Shown piece after piece: positions 31,001 to 39,164 of a stretch of 64,000 nt of DNA; positions within the stretch are counted from its first letter, which is position 1; every line of letters starts with the position of its first letter. The notes beneath the pieces are model-generated. The model searched no databases, was not told the DNA's origin, and saw only the letters and a list, made by a program, of their open reading frames with translations. The DNA is taken from NCBI GenBank assembly GCA_000507305.1, contig DF240739.1:40407-104406 (forward strand), in the 5' to 3' direction. Position numbers and translations under genes: made by a program. The DNA comes from Breviolum minutum Mf 1.05b.01. Taxonomy: Eukaryota > Sar > Dinophyceae > Suessiales > Symbiodiniaceae.

Positions 31001-32949
31001 CCATTAATGAATTTGGACTTCAGCCCTCAATTCTTCATGCAGGAAAGAGGATTTGTTCAGGTACGATAGAAGAAACATTGAATGGACAGGATCAGACACA
31101 TACCAAATTCCACATTGCAAGGCCAATCATTGGAGGTACCGGTGCTAAAGTTGAGCACAAGCAAGCGATTCATGCAGGATTGTCTTCGCTTTTCATGGAT
31201 CATGGAGTGAATTTTAAGCAAGTTCCAGAACATATCACAACCATGATTCAGCAATTTGGAATTCCACGATTGACAGTGTTACTTTTTCAAGAAGAACCAG
31301 ACAAAAAAGAAAGCACCTTTCGTGAATTGTGTCAGCAATGTTCCATTAATCTTCCTATCAAGACTGGGACATTGGCCAAAGCAAAAGCAAAGTTTCAGAA
31401 ATTGGGAACAGACAAAAACATTCATGAAATGAGGAACTTAGATGTCACCAGATATCAGTTGAAATCAGGATACTTCTTGACCATGCAAGGCAAGCCGCTT
31501 CCTATAACAGCAGATTTCAGTCCATGTGTTCCAAGTGTCACCATGATGTCAGCCGAAGCAGCAAAACCATGGATTTCGCAGTCCGGGAAATTGTTGCCAG
31601 ATGAACTTGCAATCTTCGTTGTAGGTGAGCTTGATATCCCAAACAAACCCATGAAACAGCTCGTTGCACCTGCCATCAACATGGATGGACAACAATGTCT
31701 TATCGCTGGATACTTGCTACAACTAGGAGACAAGCAGGTTGTAGTTGCAACAGATGAAGGTACTCTCATACAGACCCATGATGTCCAGATCTGTAGCTTC
31801 ACGATGTGGAAACAAGACTTCCATCACGATGAATGGCAGGAAGCTATCAAATCGCCTGTTCGATTTTCAAAGCAGTTGTTGGCCAAAGATGGATTGGATG
31901 ATGTGATTCGAAGTCCTTTTGGTCGAGCATTTCGGAAAGATTCAAAACCGTGTTCACCATCAGAAGCAACATCCATTCAATACCATAGTGAAGTTAAATT
32001 AGCTGATCTCAGAAAATTGCTACGTCGTTCTGGTTTCAATCGTCTTTTTATCACCCCAAAGACGACCAATGGCAAGCCATCAGACCAATGGCGCATCATC
32101 TGGTTGCCACAGACCAGTCAGCAACTTGAAGCAATGTGTTTAGGACAAGCCAGTATTGCAGGACTTATCCGAGGCCGAAAATCACAAGGCATCCGTGTAG
32201 AGACAAGTCATTTCCCTGAGATTTGGGAAAAATTCCATCCAGGTGTGGAACCTCCAAAGAAAACGCCACAAGGTGATGTCTACAAGATTCAACCGCTCCC
32301 TTTTGGGGTAGATCGTGAAGTGCTTCAGGAATGGGCTGATAGCAACTCGTGGAACATGCATCCTCTCAAACCTTTGGGAGCAAAAACATGGCTAGTTAAT
32401 TCCTTGGATGCACCGCCAAAGGATGTCATGTTTTTCAATTCCAGTCCACTTCTAATCACCAAGATGCAACCCAAGAACACTGAGAATCCAATAGGTTTGA
32501 TTGCTGGGCCCAAATCTGTTTCAGCAGCCATCACAGTTCCGCCAGTCAAGAATCCCACCGTCTTTCAGAAAGGTGATCCATTCTTTGATCCATGGCAGGG
32601 CACTGCAACATCCAGCAGTGTTGGCAAAGTTGAATCAGGTCCTACTGAAAAGTATCTGCAACAGCATGATCAGCAAATCAAACACTTGGAGCAAGCAGTG
32701 CAAGAATTGCAGATTATGGCTAAGGATAATGCCAAAAATCAAGATGAGAAGTTCAAGAAGATTGAAAATCAGATGCAAACCCAAGCAAATCAAACACAGG
32801 CAGTTTTGCATAGTTTTGAGTCCAGTTTAGCACAGGCTTTGTCACAGCAAGAGGCGAAGATCTCATCTTCGATGGATGAGCTGAAGCAGCTTCTCCTGAG
32901 AAATGATAAGAGACCGAGATCATCACCAGATGACATCGAGGAGGATTGA
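28081..32949 (+). CDS. Element B ORF1: C5-cytosine DNA methyltransferase fused to LINE ORF1-type protein
   Basis: A 1622-residue protein. Residues 128-143 carry SAM-binding motif I (LNLCCGGYGGWEYAF), 157-160 motif II (IGLD), 222-227 motif IV with catalytic Cys (FPCQSW), 261-265 motif VI (LENVK), 294-306 motif VIII (AQERTPCVRPRW), 424-437 motif IX (RWWKPVELI) and 451-470 motif X (WQTIGNCIMQHHALIAV). All catalytic positions of a 5-methylcytosine methyltransferase are present. Residues 500-1400 are a long Gln-rich region of unknown fold. About 1402-1457 looks RRM-like (PLPFGVDREVLQEWADSN), and 1522-1607 is a Gln-rich coiled coil. The protein ends in a Lys/Arg then Asp/Glu tail. The start at 28081 is chosen because element A uses the same ATGGCATC context. 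It probably methylates DNA and binds element RNA; both are inferences from the domains. Confidence 0.88.
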   Translation: MASEIREILSKYTIDTLEILQTKGKGNLLVADPSFSNDSFSANLLEVSWGSIERLGDNKWFPDETTGAKVHFKCDEFVGRQILQSTKILLFDFELERSDEKLKIYHLKPTCNSFITTWYNGTTAAHWTLNLCCGGYGGWEYAFQTAHEYGWPFHYHIGLDHMLPAAAQHSINHRTQFVNNVQLGPAFFAERRKSTTICAPIQAPGWRQAVSMVNPQIWTFSFPCQSWTGAAWSQGFSDDNGKVLLEGLGLARVMRPAIILLENVKNFSMHQQYSDFCQVVHWCGYRFLHQAVVDAQERTPCVRPRWLAVIERIEESPHPFTWPKWEIKNHNLMTWGCHIRSTPEELLEFVIPPSVVQKYMDVSYLPLHAPYWAKNKVLNYRSVPLQNKLPVVMAAYGRQHELRDDLLRSRGLFGHFTAEECKFRWWKPVELIMAHMQITPMALLQPKEIAWQTIGNCIMQHHALIAVYAAFDHYYGPNHNTLENILLKIEAKRMKPETTKVQKDDFAWYLGSDVEITPIKNYVQVLAKELSWGQSKTVAWPVKHIFDFEAGCIPIDAHRLVEHQQSISPTLPLSLEPCQDLEDLPQEVNSPLESPADQIPDTLDYQIQQKFHAAEFQDHVAQFVNTHIQEQSQPEIAQNDEYQIVSDESMQSDSDLECTDESLQHNLMQFLVPNDVKVDDTAHMVTPLLEPGNYSALCVLSPIPTKAITQLWDHRIGLLHAEKYCQVGLQDEAFFTPNELLETGCLMPIEQDSPYVQQMSSQSITEKILIFDIGGQSFAQERNTTTTPDLTRFPAYTCSEWYDEIGQIPLIPMTCNQRIFSEPVEMGKCFDVLGFISAMTRVTYEPRIPLNTDILVLQFKGSPDDLAQVLTFWQLAIDSPWIAKHSRALVRQIVDSNCVQLVFPPRGITFATPITIFRYALENKLLMTFLNSLEGRNGNCELQFKVASRNLPKFQIAKELRWEIMLDALQHIYAINEFGLQPSILHAGKRICSGTIEETLNGQDQTHTKFHIARPIIGGTGAKVEHKQAIHAGLSSLFMDHGVNFKQVPEHITTMIQQFGIPRLTVLLFQEEPDKKESTFRELCQQCSINLPIKTGTLAKAKAKFQKLGTDKNIHEMRNLDVTRYQLKSGYFLTMQGKPLPITADFSPCVPSVTMMSAEAAKPWISQSGKLLPDELAIFVVGELDIPNKPMKQLVAPAINMDGQQCLIAGYLLQLGDKQVVVATDEGTLIQTHDVQICSFTMWKQDFHHDEWQEAIKSPVRFSKQLLAKDGLDDVIRSPFGRAFRKDSKPCSPSEATSIQYHSEVKLADLRKLLRRSGFNRLFITPKTTNGKPSDQWRIIWLPQTSQQLEAMCLGQASIAGLIRGRKSQGIRVETSHFPEIWEKFHPGVEPPKKTPQGDVYKIQPLPFGVDREVLQEWADSNSWNMHPLKPLGAKTWLVNSLDAPPKDVMFFNSSPLLITKMQPKNTENPIGLIAGPKSVSAAITVPPVKNPTVFQKGDPFFDPWQGTATSSSVGKVESGPTEKYLQQHDQQIKHLEQAVQELQIMAKDNAKNQDEKFKKIENQMQTQANQTQAVLHSFESSLAQALSQQEAKISSSMDELKQLLLRNDKRPRSSPDDIEED

Positions 32950-32952
32950 CAA
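32947..32952 (+). other. Single in-frame TGA between ORF1 and ORF2
   Basis: ORF1 ends with TGA at 32947-32949. The same frame then stays open without another stop for over 3.4 kb, so only one codon parts the two proteins. The next base is C, a context known to favour readthrough of UGA in other eukaryotes. The first ATG in the downstream frame is at 33004. Confidence 0.7.
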
Positions 32953-33003
32953 ATCCAGTCAGAAATTAGATGCATTAGATCAATTTTGCGTTTGCAAACC
33001 TCA

Positions 33004-36000
33004 ATGATTCAGGGCGGAGTAGGGGCTCATAAACCTTGGGTTGTTGATGCAAACAGCCGACTTTTCAAACCATCCACATTGCAGGCCAGAGGTAAAAAAT
33101 CTTGTTCAATGGGTATTTTGCAAAGCACTCAAAGGAGGGATTTCGCTTCAGGCCTTTTGTTCCACGAAGATCTTGCTGAAGAATGCACCGGGACATTCAC
33201 AGAATATAACATCTTCGTTTTTGATAAAGCAAAGTGGGTGCATGACTTTTCGTTTCTAGGGGCCTCCTTGGCAAACACCGATTTTGGTAACACTCTTCTG
33301 CTTTTGACAGTTTGTGCAACATCTACTGATGTCGGCACTCGCCAAGGGAAAGAATTTCGCTCAGCAGATATCAAAACATTATGGTCGATACCATCCGTGA
33401 CATGGATACTCCTTTTGAAGCGCCCGGATTGCTCCATCCCTGGTGACTGGACATGTCAGTCTGACCGCTGTTACTGGGATCCAGGAACATGGTGTGATTT
33501 GAGTGCTTCAATGAGAAAGGATTTTGAACATCAACCATGGTGGATAATCAGATCTTTTCATATCACCTTTTTGTTGATATTTGACTCAAGGTGTACATTT
33601 CATTGGACATCACCTTCAGTTTGCGGATTGTGTAGTGATCCCATCAGTTATCAACAGAATGATTTCTATTTCTCACAGAGATCAACCATATATTTGTACT
33701 CCGGATCAACCCAAATGTACAGTTTTCCAAGACGGCATTTTGCAGTCTCCTACCGAAATCTGCCAGCACTTAGTCGAGAATTTTCACCACATATTGCCTG
33801 CAGAATTGGAGAAGCATCAAATCCAGGACAAACATCGACATCAGAGGGTTATCAAACCAAAATTGTATTTGTAAACCCCACTGCAGTTAATAAGAAGGTG
33901 ACAACATTACTTGAGCTACAATCAGATATCATTGCATTAGCTGAAACAAGTGCTACATTGCTTGTACAGCAAGCTACCACAGCGGCATTTCGAGCGCATG
34001 ATTATGCTTCTTTGTGGTCGCCACCTGCAGCACCTCATGCAGCAACAACACGGGAAGATGCAGCATTTCGTGGAACGGCAACAGGTGTTTCAGTTCACAC
34101 TAATTGGCCGATTAGACCTTCCAGAGTTGAAATTTCAAAAGAAATAGATGACCAAAGATTTGTGTCAGGAATAATTGAACTAGCCAATCTTCACATTCAT
34201 ATCATCACTATTTATGGATACCCAAAACCAAATCGAGATGCTTGGATTAAGACAGATCAGCTATTGGCAACAGCAGCAAAAATTGCGGATGAAGTAGGCC
34301 TACCATCCATTATACTGGGTGACTTCAACCATCCACCTGAAAAATTGTATGCGGGGCGAGCTCTTATGCAGTATGGATATAGAACAACAGCTGAGATCTA
34401 TCAATATCGTCATCAAGAAAATATGCCAAACACTTGCAGAGAAGCTACGTGTAATGACCAAGCTTTCATACATGCGGATCTCTTACAACATGTTACCAAC
34501 ATTCAGGTGAATAAAGGTAAGCTTTTTGGAGATCACGATCCAGTTGAAATAAATCTATCATTTCCATTTCAACGTCCATGCAAGCAAATTTTTCGAGTTC
34601 CACAGACATGGATGCAATTTGAACCTGATAAAGAAAAGGTTGCCAAACATTTTCAAGAGTTTGCAAACCAACATGATTTGCCATTGGAACTTCCAGACTC
34701 AAATCTTCTTCCAGATGCTCTGAAACTATGGGCTATGGGAGTGGAAGAGTCAGTGAAAAAAGCTATCAGTGAGCAACATCTTGAAAATCCTGATCGTTTT
34801 CCACAATCCTTTTTACCCAAAAAGTTTCTTGGAAGAGGGAAGGATCCGAAAATCTCCAAAATACCACCGAAAGTGCCAATCAAGAAAGCATGTGCTGGAC
34901 AATACACACCAGCAGCAGAAGTTGTTACATACCGAATCAAAATGAAAACAAGGCAGGTTCGTCGCTTGCAGTCTTTTCGATATCGACTCTTGAAAGTAAC
35001 ATGTCTTGTCAATCAGTTTGAAACAACAGTCCATTCTCTGAAAGCAGAATGGAGGGCTATAACAAGAGCGAAAGGTTTTCCCAATTCCTTTCCAAGCTAT
35101 TGCCTGACGAATCCACATCTTTTGTATTACCCCCTTGACTTTCCAACAGTTGAATGGCTGGATGTTACTATTCAACTTTTAAGCCAAGATATAGATGCTG
35201 AAGTTGTCCTAGAACGTCGGAAGCATAGAGAAACATCTAAGTTTGCACAGTGGTATGATGAAAAGAAAGATCATCTTCAACAAGCCTTGAGACAGGTGAA
35301 ACAAGTTGTCAACCCGACATTGGCAATTGTACCATCAGAAATCTCAACACATGCCACCCTCATTGAAGATGACTTCGGCCTCGTTACTTTGCAGCTTAGT
35401 GAATCAGTCCAATTCAGACTAGATCGCATGATATCCTATGCTGGTTTTACAGCACAAATTCAGAATAGGCATGAAAACACTATCACAGTAGTCTTCTTGG
35501 ACCATTTTGAAACGTTACCAGAAACAGGATTGATAGTGCAAAAAGATTTGACCAGTGATCCATCCCAAATTGCTGACAAACTTAGCACTTATTGGAATAA
35601 ATTTTGGTGTCGTGATTCACTTGAAGATACTTCCAATTTCAGTGTGTGGGAACACTTTGATCGCCATTTGGAACAGTGTCCACCTCAACAGCCAATTGAT
35701 CTAGATCTTTGCAATGTTGAACTTTGGAAACAGGCAATTAGTACCACTAAGCTCACATCGGCCCGTGGGACAGATGGATGGACAGTTGAGGAGCTTCGAA
35801 ATCTTCCAGATGTGTGTATCCAAGTTTTAGCCAACATCTTTGCATCCATCCAAGGAAAATCGTTGCCATCCACTTGGAGTCATTCAATCACCATTCCCAT
35901 TGGAAAAGTTGAACAGCCAGAATCACCAGCTCAGACAAGACCAATTACACTGATTCCTTTGTTATACAGATGGTGGACAAAAGTAGTAACAAAACAGATT

Positions 36001-36384
36001 CTAACAAATTGGGGCCAAACAGCGCCATCTGGGCTAATTGGTTTTCTTCCGACACGATCAGCGCAAATAGAACTAATGGCAATGCAGTGGCAATTTGAGA
36101 AAGCACATGATCTAAACAATACCGACCTGCAGTGGCAGGGACTGACCTTAGATCTAGTCAAGTGTTTTAACTTACTGCCTAGATTGCCATCGTATCGTGC
36201 CATGATCCACTTTGGAGTTCCCAAAGGAGTTGCAGACATTTGGTTTAACACACTATCCAACAACACACGATGGTGGAAATTGCAGAACCAAATTTGGTGT
36301 TGTGGGTCCAGCACAACTGGAGCGCCAGAAGGAGACACTTGGTCAATCATCGCTTGCCTAGCTTTAAGTTGGCTATGCAGATAA
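33004..36384 (+). CDS. Element B ORF2, 5' part: endonuclease and reverse transcriptase (frame broken)
   Basis: Frame open from 32950; first ATG at 33004. Residues 267-275 are RIGEASNPG, a signature preceding the endonuclease in dinoflagellate LINEs. An endonuclease/exonuclease/phosphatase domain spans about 288-522, with metal-binding Glu in LAETS (314), GDFNH (440) and the catalytic HD of GDHDP (510-512). RT motifs follow: ARGTDGW (about 920), RPITLIPLLYRW, motif A TLDLVKCFN with Asp 1050, and motif B GAPEGDTWSIIACLALSW (about 1103-1120). The frame then ends at TAA 36382. Motif C continues in another frame. The 266 residues before RIGEASNPG are of unknown fold. Confidence 0.85.
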   Translation: MIQGGVGAHKPWVVDANSRLFKPSTLQARGKKSCSMGILQSTQRRDFASGLLFHEDLAEECTGTFTEYNIFVFDKAKWVHDFSFLGASLANTDFGNTLLLLTVCATSTDVGTRQGKEFRSADIKTLWSIPSVTWILLLKRPDCSIPGDWTCQSDRCYWDPGTWCDLSASMRKDFEHQPWWIIRSFHITFLLIFDSRCTFHWTSPSVCGLCSDPISYQQNDFYFSQRSTIYLYSGSTQMYSFPRRHFAVSYRNLPALSREFSPHIACRIGEASNPGQTSTSEGYQTKIVFVNPTAVNKKVTTLLELQSDIIALAETSATLLVQQATTAAFRAHDYASLWSPPAAPHAATTREDAAFRGTATGVSVHTNWPIRPSRVEISKEIDDQRFVSGIIELANLHIHIITIYGYPKPNRDAWIKTDQLLATAAKIADEVGLPSIILGDFNHPPEKLYAGRALMQYGYRTTAEIYQYRHQENMPNTCREATCNDQAFIHADLLQHVTNIQVNKGKLFGDHDPVEINLSFPFQRPCKQIFRVPQTWMQFEPDKEKVAKHFQEFANQHDLPLELPDSNLLPDALKLWAMGVEESVKKAISEQHLENPDRFPQSFLPKKFLGRGKDPKISKIPPKVPIKKACAGQYTPAAEVVTYRIKMKTRQVRRLQSFRYRLLKVTCLVNQFETTVHSLKAEWRAITRAKGFPNSFPSYCLTNPHLLYYPLDFPTVEWLDVTIQLLSQDIDAEVVLERRKHRETSKFAQWYDEKKDHLQQALRQVKQVVNPTLAIVPSEISTHATLIEDDFGLVTLQLSESVQFRLDRMISYAGFTAQIQNRHENTITVVFLDHFETLPETGLIVQKDLTSDPSQIADKLSTYWNKFWCRDSLEDTSNFSVWEHFDRHLEQCPPQQPIDLDLCNVELWKQAISTTKLTSARGTDGWTVEELRNLPDVCIQVLANIFASIQGKSLPSTWSHSITIPIGKVEQPESPAQTRPITLIPLLYRWWTKVVTKQILTNWGQTAPSGLIGFLPTRSAQIELMAMQWQFEKAHDLNNTDLQWQGLTLDLVKCFNLLPRLPSYRAMIHFGVPKGVADIWFNTLSNNTRWWKLQNQIWCCGSSTTGAPEGDTWSIIACLALSWLCR

Positions 36385-38935
36385 CTGGGGATGGAAAACT
36401 AAAACTACAGAGTCGAACTTGGCAGCCATCCAAACAACTGTCAACTATACTGACTCGTTGCGACTGCAAATTGATTGGGGAAAAACTTGGGCATGGACAA
36501 CATCTACAACGGGAAAAAAGAAATGGGAAAAAGAAATCAAATGTTTGTTGCCCCAGATAGCAGATTTGTCAATCGTCACACACGCCCGAGAACTTGGGTA
36601 CATGATTCATTATAATAAAGTTAATTCCAAAGACACACAGATGCAGCGACATCTAGAATCTTTGGCACAACTGAAAAGACTCAAGCGTATCCCTGTTTCT
36701 TTAGATTCTAAGGCCTTGATTTGTACGTACGCTATGCACAAAGCTTTGTATGGTACAGAAACATATGCAGTAGGCCAGAATTGGACTAAAGAACTTAGAT
36801 CGGCAATGGCAAAAGCTATAGTGCCCTATAAGCAAAACTCTAATCCATATCTTGCAGTTATGATGTTGTCAAAGTTGGTGATAGATCCGGAACTCTATCT
36901 TATTCGGCAATCATTGATTTCGTGTCGCAAGTTACTCCTGCAATTTGATGCACCAGAACAGCAGCTTTTTCTTACACATGTTGCAAAACATACTGGCGAT
37001 CACCATATTGTAAGAGGACCAGCTGGGGCATTAAAATTTAATTTGCATAGGATAGGATGGTCCTTCACCGAAGTTGGCCAAATTCTTACCGATACTATTG
37101 TTAGTTTTGATATCTTGAAAAGTTCAATAGAAGACATCCTCAAATTTCTCGAATTTTCTGGGTTGAAACATGTGACACAAACAGGAATGGCAAGATATAA
37201 TTGGCGGAATTTTCCAGTTCCTAACCGAGTCGAAACCTTGAAAGTGATACAAAATTTGTCAGCCCCTGAACAAAAAGTTGCAAGTCATGCAATAACAGGA
37301 GCATATATGATGTCATCACAATCGCAGAACTTTACAGAAAGAGATCATAAGTGTGATCTTTGTGAAGCTGAAGATAGTACAGAACATCGATTAATGCATT
37401 GTCCGCAAACCAACTATCTTTGTCATGACTATCCAGAGGTGATCACATTCTTGCAGCAACATCACCCGTGTCACTTTGAGATCCCGGTGATTTATTTGCA
37501 TGATGACTTTGAGTTTAACTGGTTCTTTTTTGCAAATAGGCCTGCACCAGTTCCTTTTGAACCAGTCATGAATTGCTTGAATCACTTGGTTCAACATAAT
37601 CTTGACATAATCCTCTTCACTGATGGTTCCTGCATAAGACCTTCACACCCATGGCATCGTCGAGCAGCTTTCTCAGTCGTTCTTGCCACTAGTATGACAG
37701 CAGACAGCCGCCTTCAAGATATACATCACTATAAAACCAACAAACAGATTTCAAAAGGCTTTCAAACACTGGCAGTATCAGAATGTCAAGGGTGTCAAAC
37801 TATACCCAGGGCTGAACTGCAAGCTGTTGCTTTTGTTGCCAGTTTAGGTATCAAAGCAGTCGTATACACTGATTCAGCTTATGTCCTTGATGTTTTTCGT
37901 GCATTAGCTAATGTGACACATGTTAGACAACTGGCCACACAGGCTAACTTTGATATCACACTTATCCTATGGCAAACAGAAACATGGAAAAACATTGACA
38001 TACGGAAAGTCAAGGCACATTCACTTGATACAGTCCACGACAGTAATGAAATTTTCTGGCAGAAGTTGGGAAATGAAGCAGCAGATAGAGCAGCTAAAGC
38101 AGCCTTGACAAGATTCACCAAAATCACACCTACACATGATGACTATGATCATTTTGTAGAAACCAAAAAACACTTGCCTCAGCAATTTTCTCTTCGTGCA
38201 AAACAGCAGGCAGAAAGAGCTAAAGCATATGATTTGTTACGACAACAGAAGAAATTGCCAGCAGGTGACATGAACTTTGGGCCACAACTTGAAGCTTTGA
38301 ATACATGGTCGCCAGTTGATTACTGGCACCCAACACGGCTTCCAGATGATACAATGAAACTTGAACTGTGTACATGGACAACTTCTTACGGTGACGCTCT
38401 TTTAGAATGGCTCACGAGGCTACGATGGCCTACTGCACCGGAGGGAACATTCGACATTACATGGTTTGAGATGGCTTTTGCGTTTCAGACATCAATACAA
38501 CATGGTTTGATATACAACAGTGGTGGACAGGGACGATTTTTTCTTCCACGATGGGCAGCCAAAGACGATACGACAATTCGTTATGGGAAACAGGTACTTG
38601 CATTCGAACGATGTGTTGGTCAGCTTGAAAAGTTGCTGGGCAGACAGCTTGTGCCGGGTCGGAAATCGAATTGCACATCTATCTTGGTTTTTGGGGCGAA
38701 TCATTACAGACCGGGCTTGATTTGCAGACCAGAATTTCCAAACCAGCGAGACATTCATCAATCCTTATACCACCATTTTGCGAAACAGAAATTGGATGAA
38801 AATCTGACAGGTCCTCCCCAGGTGCCACAACTACAAGCATCTGTAATCCTGCAAACATTCCCCAACGATGATTCTGATTTCGAGAAAGGCTGGCATACGC
38901 GTGTGGCGAGACAACGTCTCCATCTTCGTAGTTGA
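36368..38935 (+). CDS. Element B ORF2, 3' part: RT motif C, zinc motif, RNase H (frame broken)
   Basis: Open after a TAA at 36365-36367. It begins VGYADNWGW, the RT motif C box in a D-N form. The RT thumb region follows. At 37352-37402 a CDLC...H...C arrangement (CDLCEAEDSTEHRLMHC) forms a zinc-knuckle-like motif. RNase H spans about 37607-38110, with its four acidic residues in FTDGS (37622), RAELQ (about 37813), YTDSAY (37871) and NEAADRA (38084). The last 270 residues are of unknown function. Motif B and motif C are only about 15 residues apart; LINE RTs usually have nearer 35 between these points. A deletion that is not a multiple of three is therefore the likely cause of the frame break. 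Confidence 0.82.
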   Translation, partial: VGYADNWGWKTKTTESNLAAIQTTVNYTDSLRLQIDWGKTWAWTTSTTGKKKWEKEIKCLLPQIADLSIVTHARELGYMIHYNKVNSKDTQMQRHLESLAQLKRLKRIPVSLDSKALICTYAMHKALYGTETYAVGQNWTKELRSAMAKAIVPYKQNSNPYLAVMMLSKLVIDPELYLIRQSLISCRKLLLQFDAPEQQLFLTHVAKHTGDHHIVRGPAGALKFNLHRIGWSFTEVGQILTDTIVSFDILKSSIEDILKFLEFSGLKHVTQTGMARYNWRNFPVPNRVETLKVIQNLSAPEQKVASHAITGAYMMSSQSQNFTERDHKCDLCEAEDSTEHRLMHCPQTNYLCHDYPEVITFLQQHHPCHFEIPVIYLHDDFEFNWFFFANRPAPVPFEPVMNCLNHLVQHNLDIILFTDGSCIRPSHPWHRRAAFSVVLATSMTADSRLQDIHHYKTNKQISKGFQTLAVSECQGCQTIPRAELQAVAFVASLGIKAVVYTDSAYVLDVFRALANVTHVRQLATQANFDITLILWQTETWKNIDIRKVKAHSLDTVHDSNEIFWQKLGNEAADRAAKAALTRFTKITPTHDDYDHFVETKKHLPQQFSLRAKQQAERAKAYDLLRQQKKLPAGDMNFGPQLEALNTWSPVDYWHPTRLPDDTMKLELCTWTTSYGDALLEWLTRLRWPTAPEGTFDITWFEMAFAFQTSIQHGLIYNSGGQGRFFLPRWAAKDDTTIRYGKQVLAFERCVGQLEKLLGRQLVPGRKSNCTSILVFGANHYRPGLICRPEFPNQRDIHQSLYHHFAKQKLDENLTGPPQVPQLQASVILQTFPNDDSDFEKGWHTRVARQRLHLRS

Positions 38936-39148
38936 TCCGAATAGTTTCACATTGAATTTCATTTGGCTTGTACAAGAATTTTGGTGAGCACGGGCCCAGA
39001 ATTGGAAACCTTTTATGTTGTAATCCAATTTTCAATTCATCATCTTTCTCTTCTTCATTCATCCAATTTTGAAGGCTAGTTGCTTACCTCGATACTTTGG
39101 AGCATTGTGCTTAGACGCTGCAATGCCCTCAGAGACCTCAATTGCGTG
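38936..39148 (+). other. 3' untranslated region of element B
   Basis: 213 bases from the ORF2 stop to the duplication. It ends TCAGAGACCTCAATTGCGTG with no poly(A) or short tandem tail. The reverse transcriptase may recognise a structure or sequence here; none is obvious by eye. It shares little with the 3' end of element A. Confidence 0.6.
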
Positions 39149-39164
39149 CTAGGTTGGTGAAATA
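39149..39164. repeat. Target-site duplication of element B, right copy
   Basis: CTAGGTTGGTGAAATA, followed at once by TTATAATTTGGCCAG, the right end of the family I MITE, and then (TA)n. Confidence 0.95.

Larger units (their letters stand above)
28009..39148 (+). mobile_element. Element B: 11.1-kb DNMT-bearing LINE retrotransposon
   Basis: Bounded by the 16-base duplication CTAGGTTGGTGAAATA. Order: a 72-base leader (28009-28080), ORF1 (methyltransferase, RRM-like part, coiled coil), ORF2 (endonuclease, reverse transcriptase, zinc-knuckle-like motif, RNase H) and a 213-base 3' untranslated region. There are no long terminal repeats, and the 3' end ATTGCGTG has no poly(A). Endonuclease-RT-RNase H order and direct repeats of 10-20 bases are normal for LINEs. 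DNMT-carrying retrotransposons have been reported in Symbiodinium (de Mendoza and colleagues, 2018, as I recall it). ORF2 is broken, so this copy is probably non-autonomous. Confidence 0.9.

Noticed and set aside
32325-32558. Antisense frames inside ORF1 and ORF2 of element B
   Set aside because: Short and without motifs; shadows of the strong + strand ORFs.
36365-36384. Programmed +1 frameshift in ORF2
   Set aside because: Motifs B and C are too close together, so a deletion explains the break better; no slippery site is evident.
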